The notes beneath the pieces were generated by a model. The model saw nothing but the letters and a program-made list of their open reading frames with translations. It was not told the DNA's origin and did not search any database. From positions 141,210 through 205,209 of the forward strand of contig NZ_ATLO01000046.1 in the NCBI RefSeq assembly GCF_000416235.1: a DNA stretch of 64,000 nucleotides, written 5' to 3'. This document shows, in pieces, positions 63,255 to 64,000 of the stretch (position 1 is its first letter; each line of letters opens with the position of its first letter). The DNA is from Pseudomonas sp. CFII64 (GTDB lineage: Bacteria; Pseudomonadota; Gammaproteobacteria; Pseudomonadales; Pseudomonadaceae). The position numbers and the translations under genes are program-made.

Positions 63255-64000
63255 ATGCCCAAACCCGTTGGCGTCCTGAGCCGTGGCCCGTGCTGCGAAA
63301 TCAACAAACTCATCGTCCAGGTGGTCGGCCAGTACCATCCGCCGACCCAACGATTGGCGTTCTACGAGAAAGACGCCAACACCCGGCTGGACGCACTCAC
63401 CGCGCAGGATTGCACCGAAAACATCACCGCCTACATGTGCGCGCCCAGCCAGTTGCATGTCTGGGACTGGTCCGGCGAGCCCGCGCATCGGCTGATGCTG
63501 GAGATCGAAACCGAACGCGGCAAGCCGATCCTGCTGCCGCTCCCTGCAACCCGAATCACGCTAAGGCAAGTGGATCAGCAGTGGAATCAGATCGTTCCGG
63601 TGCTGCCGTTCGTGGCGTTGCCGGGTGTCAACAGCGCCTACGATCACGGCACGCCGGTGTTGTGCCGCGCCGGGTTTATCTATGTCTTTATCGACGGCAA
63701 GTTGTGGCGGGAACTGGAGGTCCGGGTCAGCGACGAGCGGACCACTTATCACGATATTGAACTGAAGAAGTTCCGCGTGGGCGAGGGCTACGTTGATGAC
63801 GCGCGCCTTGCCACCGGCAAGGCGCTGGACGACATCTGGCTGCCCGCCAACTGGAATGATCGACCGCTAGATACGCAGTTGTGCTTTAGCGAAGTTCAGC
63901 TGAGCGCGCTGCGGCTGCAGCGTCTGGAAAGCGATTCGGCGTTGCGCCGCCTGCGCTGTCAAAGCCCCGATTTGCGGGTCTCGAAAGAACGCTCGAAAAC
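63255..64000 (+). CDS. Large unrecognised protein, truncated by the window edge
   Basis: At least 248 residues, open to the end of the window, with CAGGAG before the ATG at 63255. It begins MPKPVGVLSRGPCCEI and shows VVGQYHPPTQRLAFYEKDA, then AYMCAPSQLHVWDW and VLCRAGFIYVFIDGKLWREL. The segment before W-R-E resembles the conserved stretch in some type VI VasX-like effectors, but the match is weak and I cannot name a family. No signal peptide or membrane segment is visible so far. Confidence 0.85.
   Translation, partial: MPKPVGVLSRGPCCEINKLIVQVVGQYHPPTQRLAFYEKDANTRLDALTAQDCTENITAYMCAPSQLHVWDWSGEPAHRLMLEIETERGKPILLPLPATRITLRQVDQQWNQIVPVLPFVALPGVNSAYDHGTPVLCRAGFIYVFIDGKLWRELEVRVSDERTTYHDIELKKFRVGEGYVDDARLATGKALDDIWLPANWNDRPLDTQLCFSEVQLSALRLQRLESDSALRRLRCQSPDLRVSKERSK

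Overview
The window is chromosomal DNA from a Pseudomonas, most likely a member of the fluorescens/syringae side of the genus. The first third follows a gene order I know from P. aeruginosa (class I fumarase, diguanylate cyclase, ferredoxin reductase, pykA, the MoxR operon, sbcB, mvaT, purU). An H-NS-like MvaT, a TtgR/PmeR-controlled MexAB-OprM pump and a pca (beta-ketoadipate) cluster also point to this genus. There are no rRNA, tRNA, CRISPR, insertion-sequence or prophage genes. Coding density is high and many genes overlap by 1-14 nt.

Layout. 1-6.8 kb: central carbon metabolism (fumarase, pyruvate kinase) with c-di-GMP genes (a GGDEF cyclase and a PilZ protein), a ferredoxin reductase and a small lipoprotein. 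6.8-13.7 kb: a six-gene overlapping minus-strand operon, RDD / SpoIIM-like / DUF4129 / DUF4350 / MoxR ATPase / DUF58. 13.9-17.3 kb: sbcB, mvaT, purU. 17.3-20.2 kb: a three-gene envelope operon (glycosyltransferase, deacetylase, flippase-like membrane protein). 20.3-24.1 kb: the decayed tail of a chemoreceptor gene, a HerA-like DUF853 ATPase, a Pit phosphate transporter and a small charged protein. 25-30.5 kb: pcaR, pcaIJF and pcaT with PcaR-box-like sites. 30.5-37.1 kb: oprM-mexB-mexA and the divergent ttgR-type repressor around a recognisable operator. 37.6-41.6 kb: an orphan DUF3396 (type VI immunity family) protein, a secreted tandem-Cache protein, a DHA2 exporter and a tiny membrane protein. 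41.7-51.1 kb: a LysR regulator, a ThDP-dependent 2-oxoacid decarboxylase, an aldehyde dehydrogenase, a polyamine-type ABC importer and an AraC regulator, together resembling a guanidino/amino-acid catabolic module. 51.4-53.3 kb: small redox and hypothetical genes, including a secreted protein made of five 13-residue repeats. 53.6-58.3 kb: a KgtP-type dicarboxylate permease behind a sigma-54 promoter, next to a sigma-54 activator and its sensor kinase. 58.4-63 kb: periplasmic beta-glucosidase BglX and a LemA/TPM/TPM operon. 63.2 kb to the end: the start of a large unrecognised gene behind a structured leader.

How they fit together. Aromatic compounds feed through pcaIJF to succinyl-CoA and acetyl-CoA, and PcaT and KgtP bring in related dicarboxylates for the TCA cycle enzymes. 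The efflux and DHA2 pumps handle toxic compounds. The least explained items are the tandem-repeat secreted protein, a possible antisense-oriented small RNA beside pcaR, the orphan immunity gene, and the structured leader before the truncated gene at the right edge.
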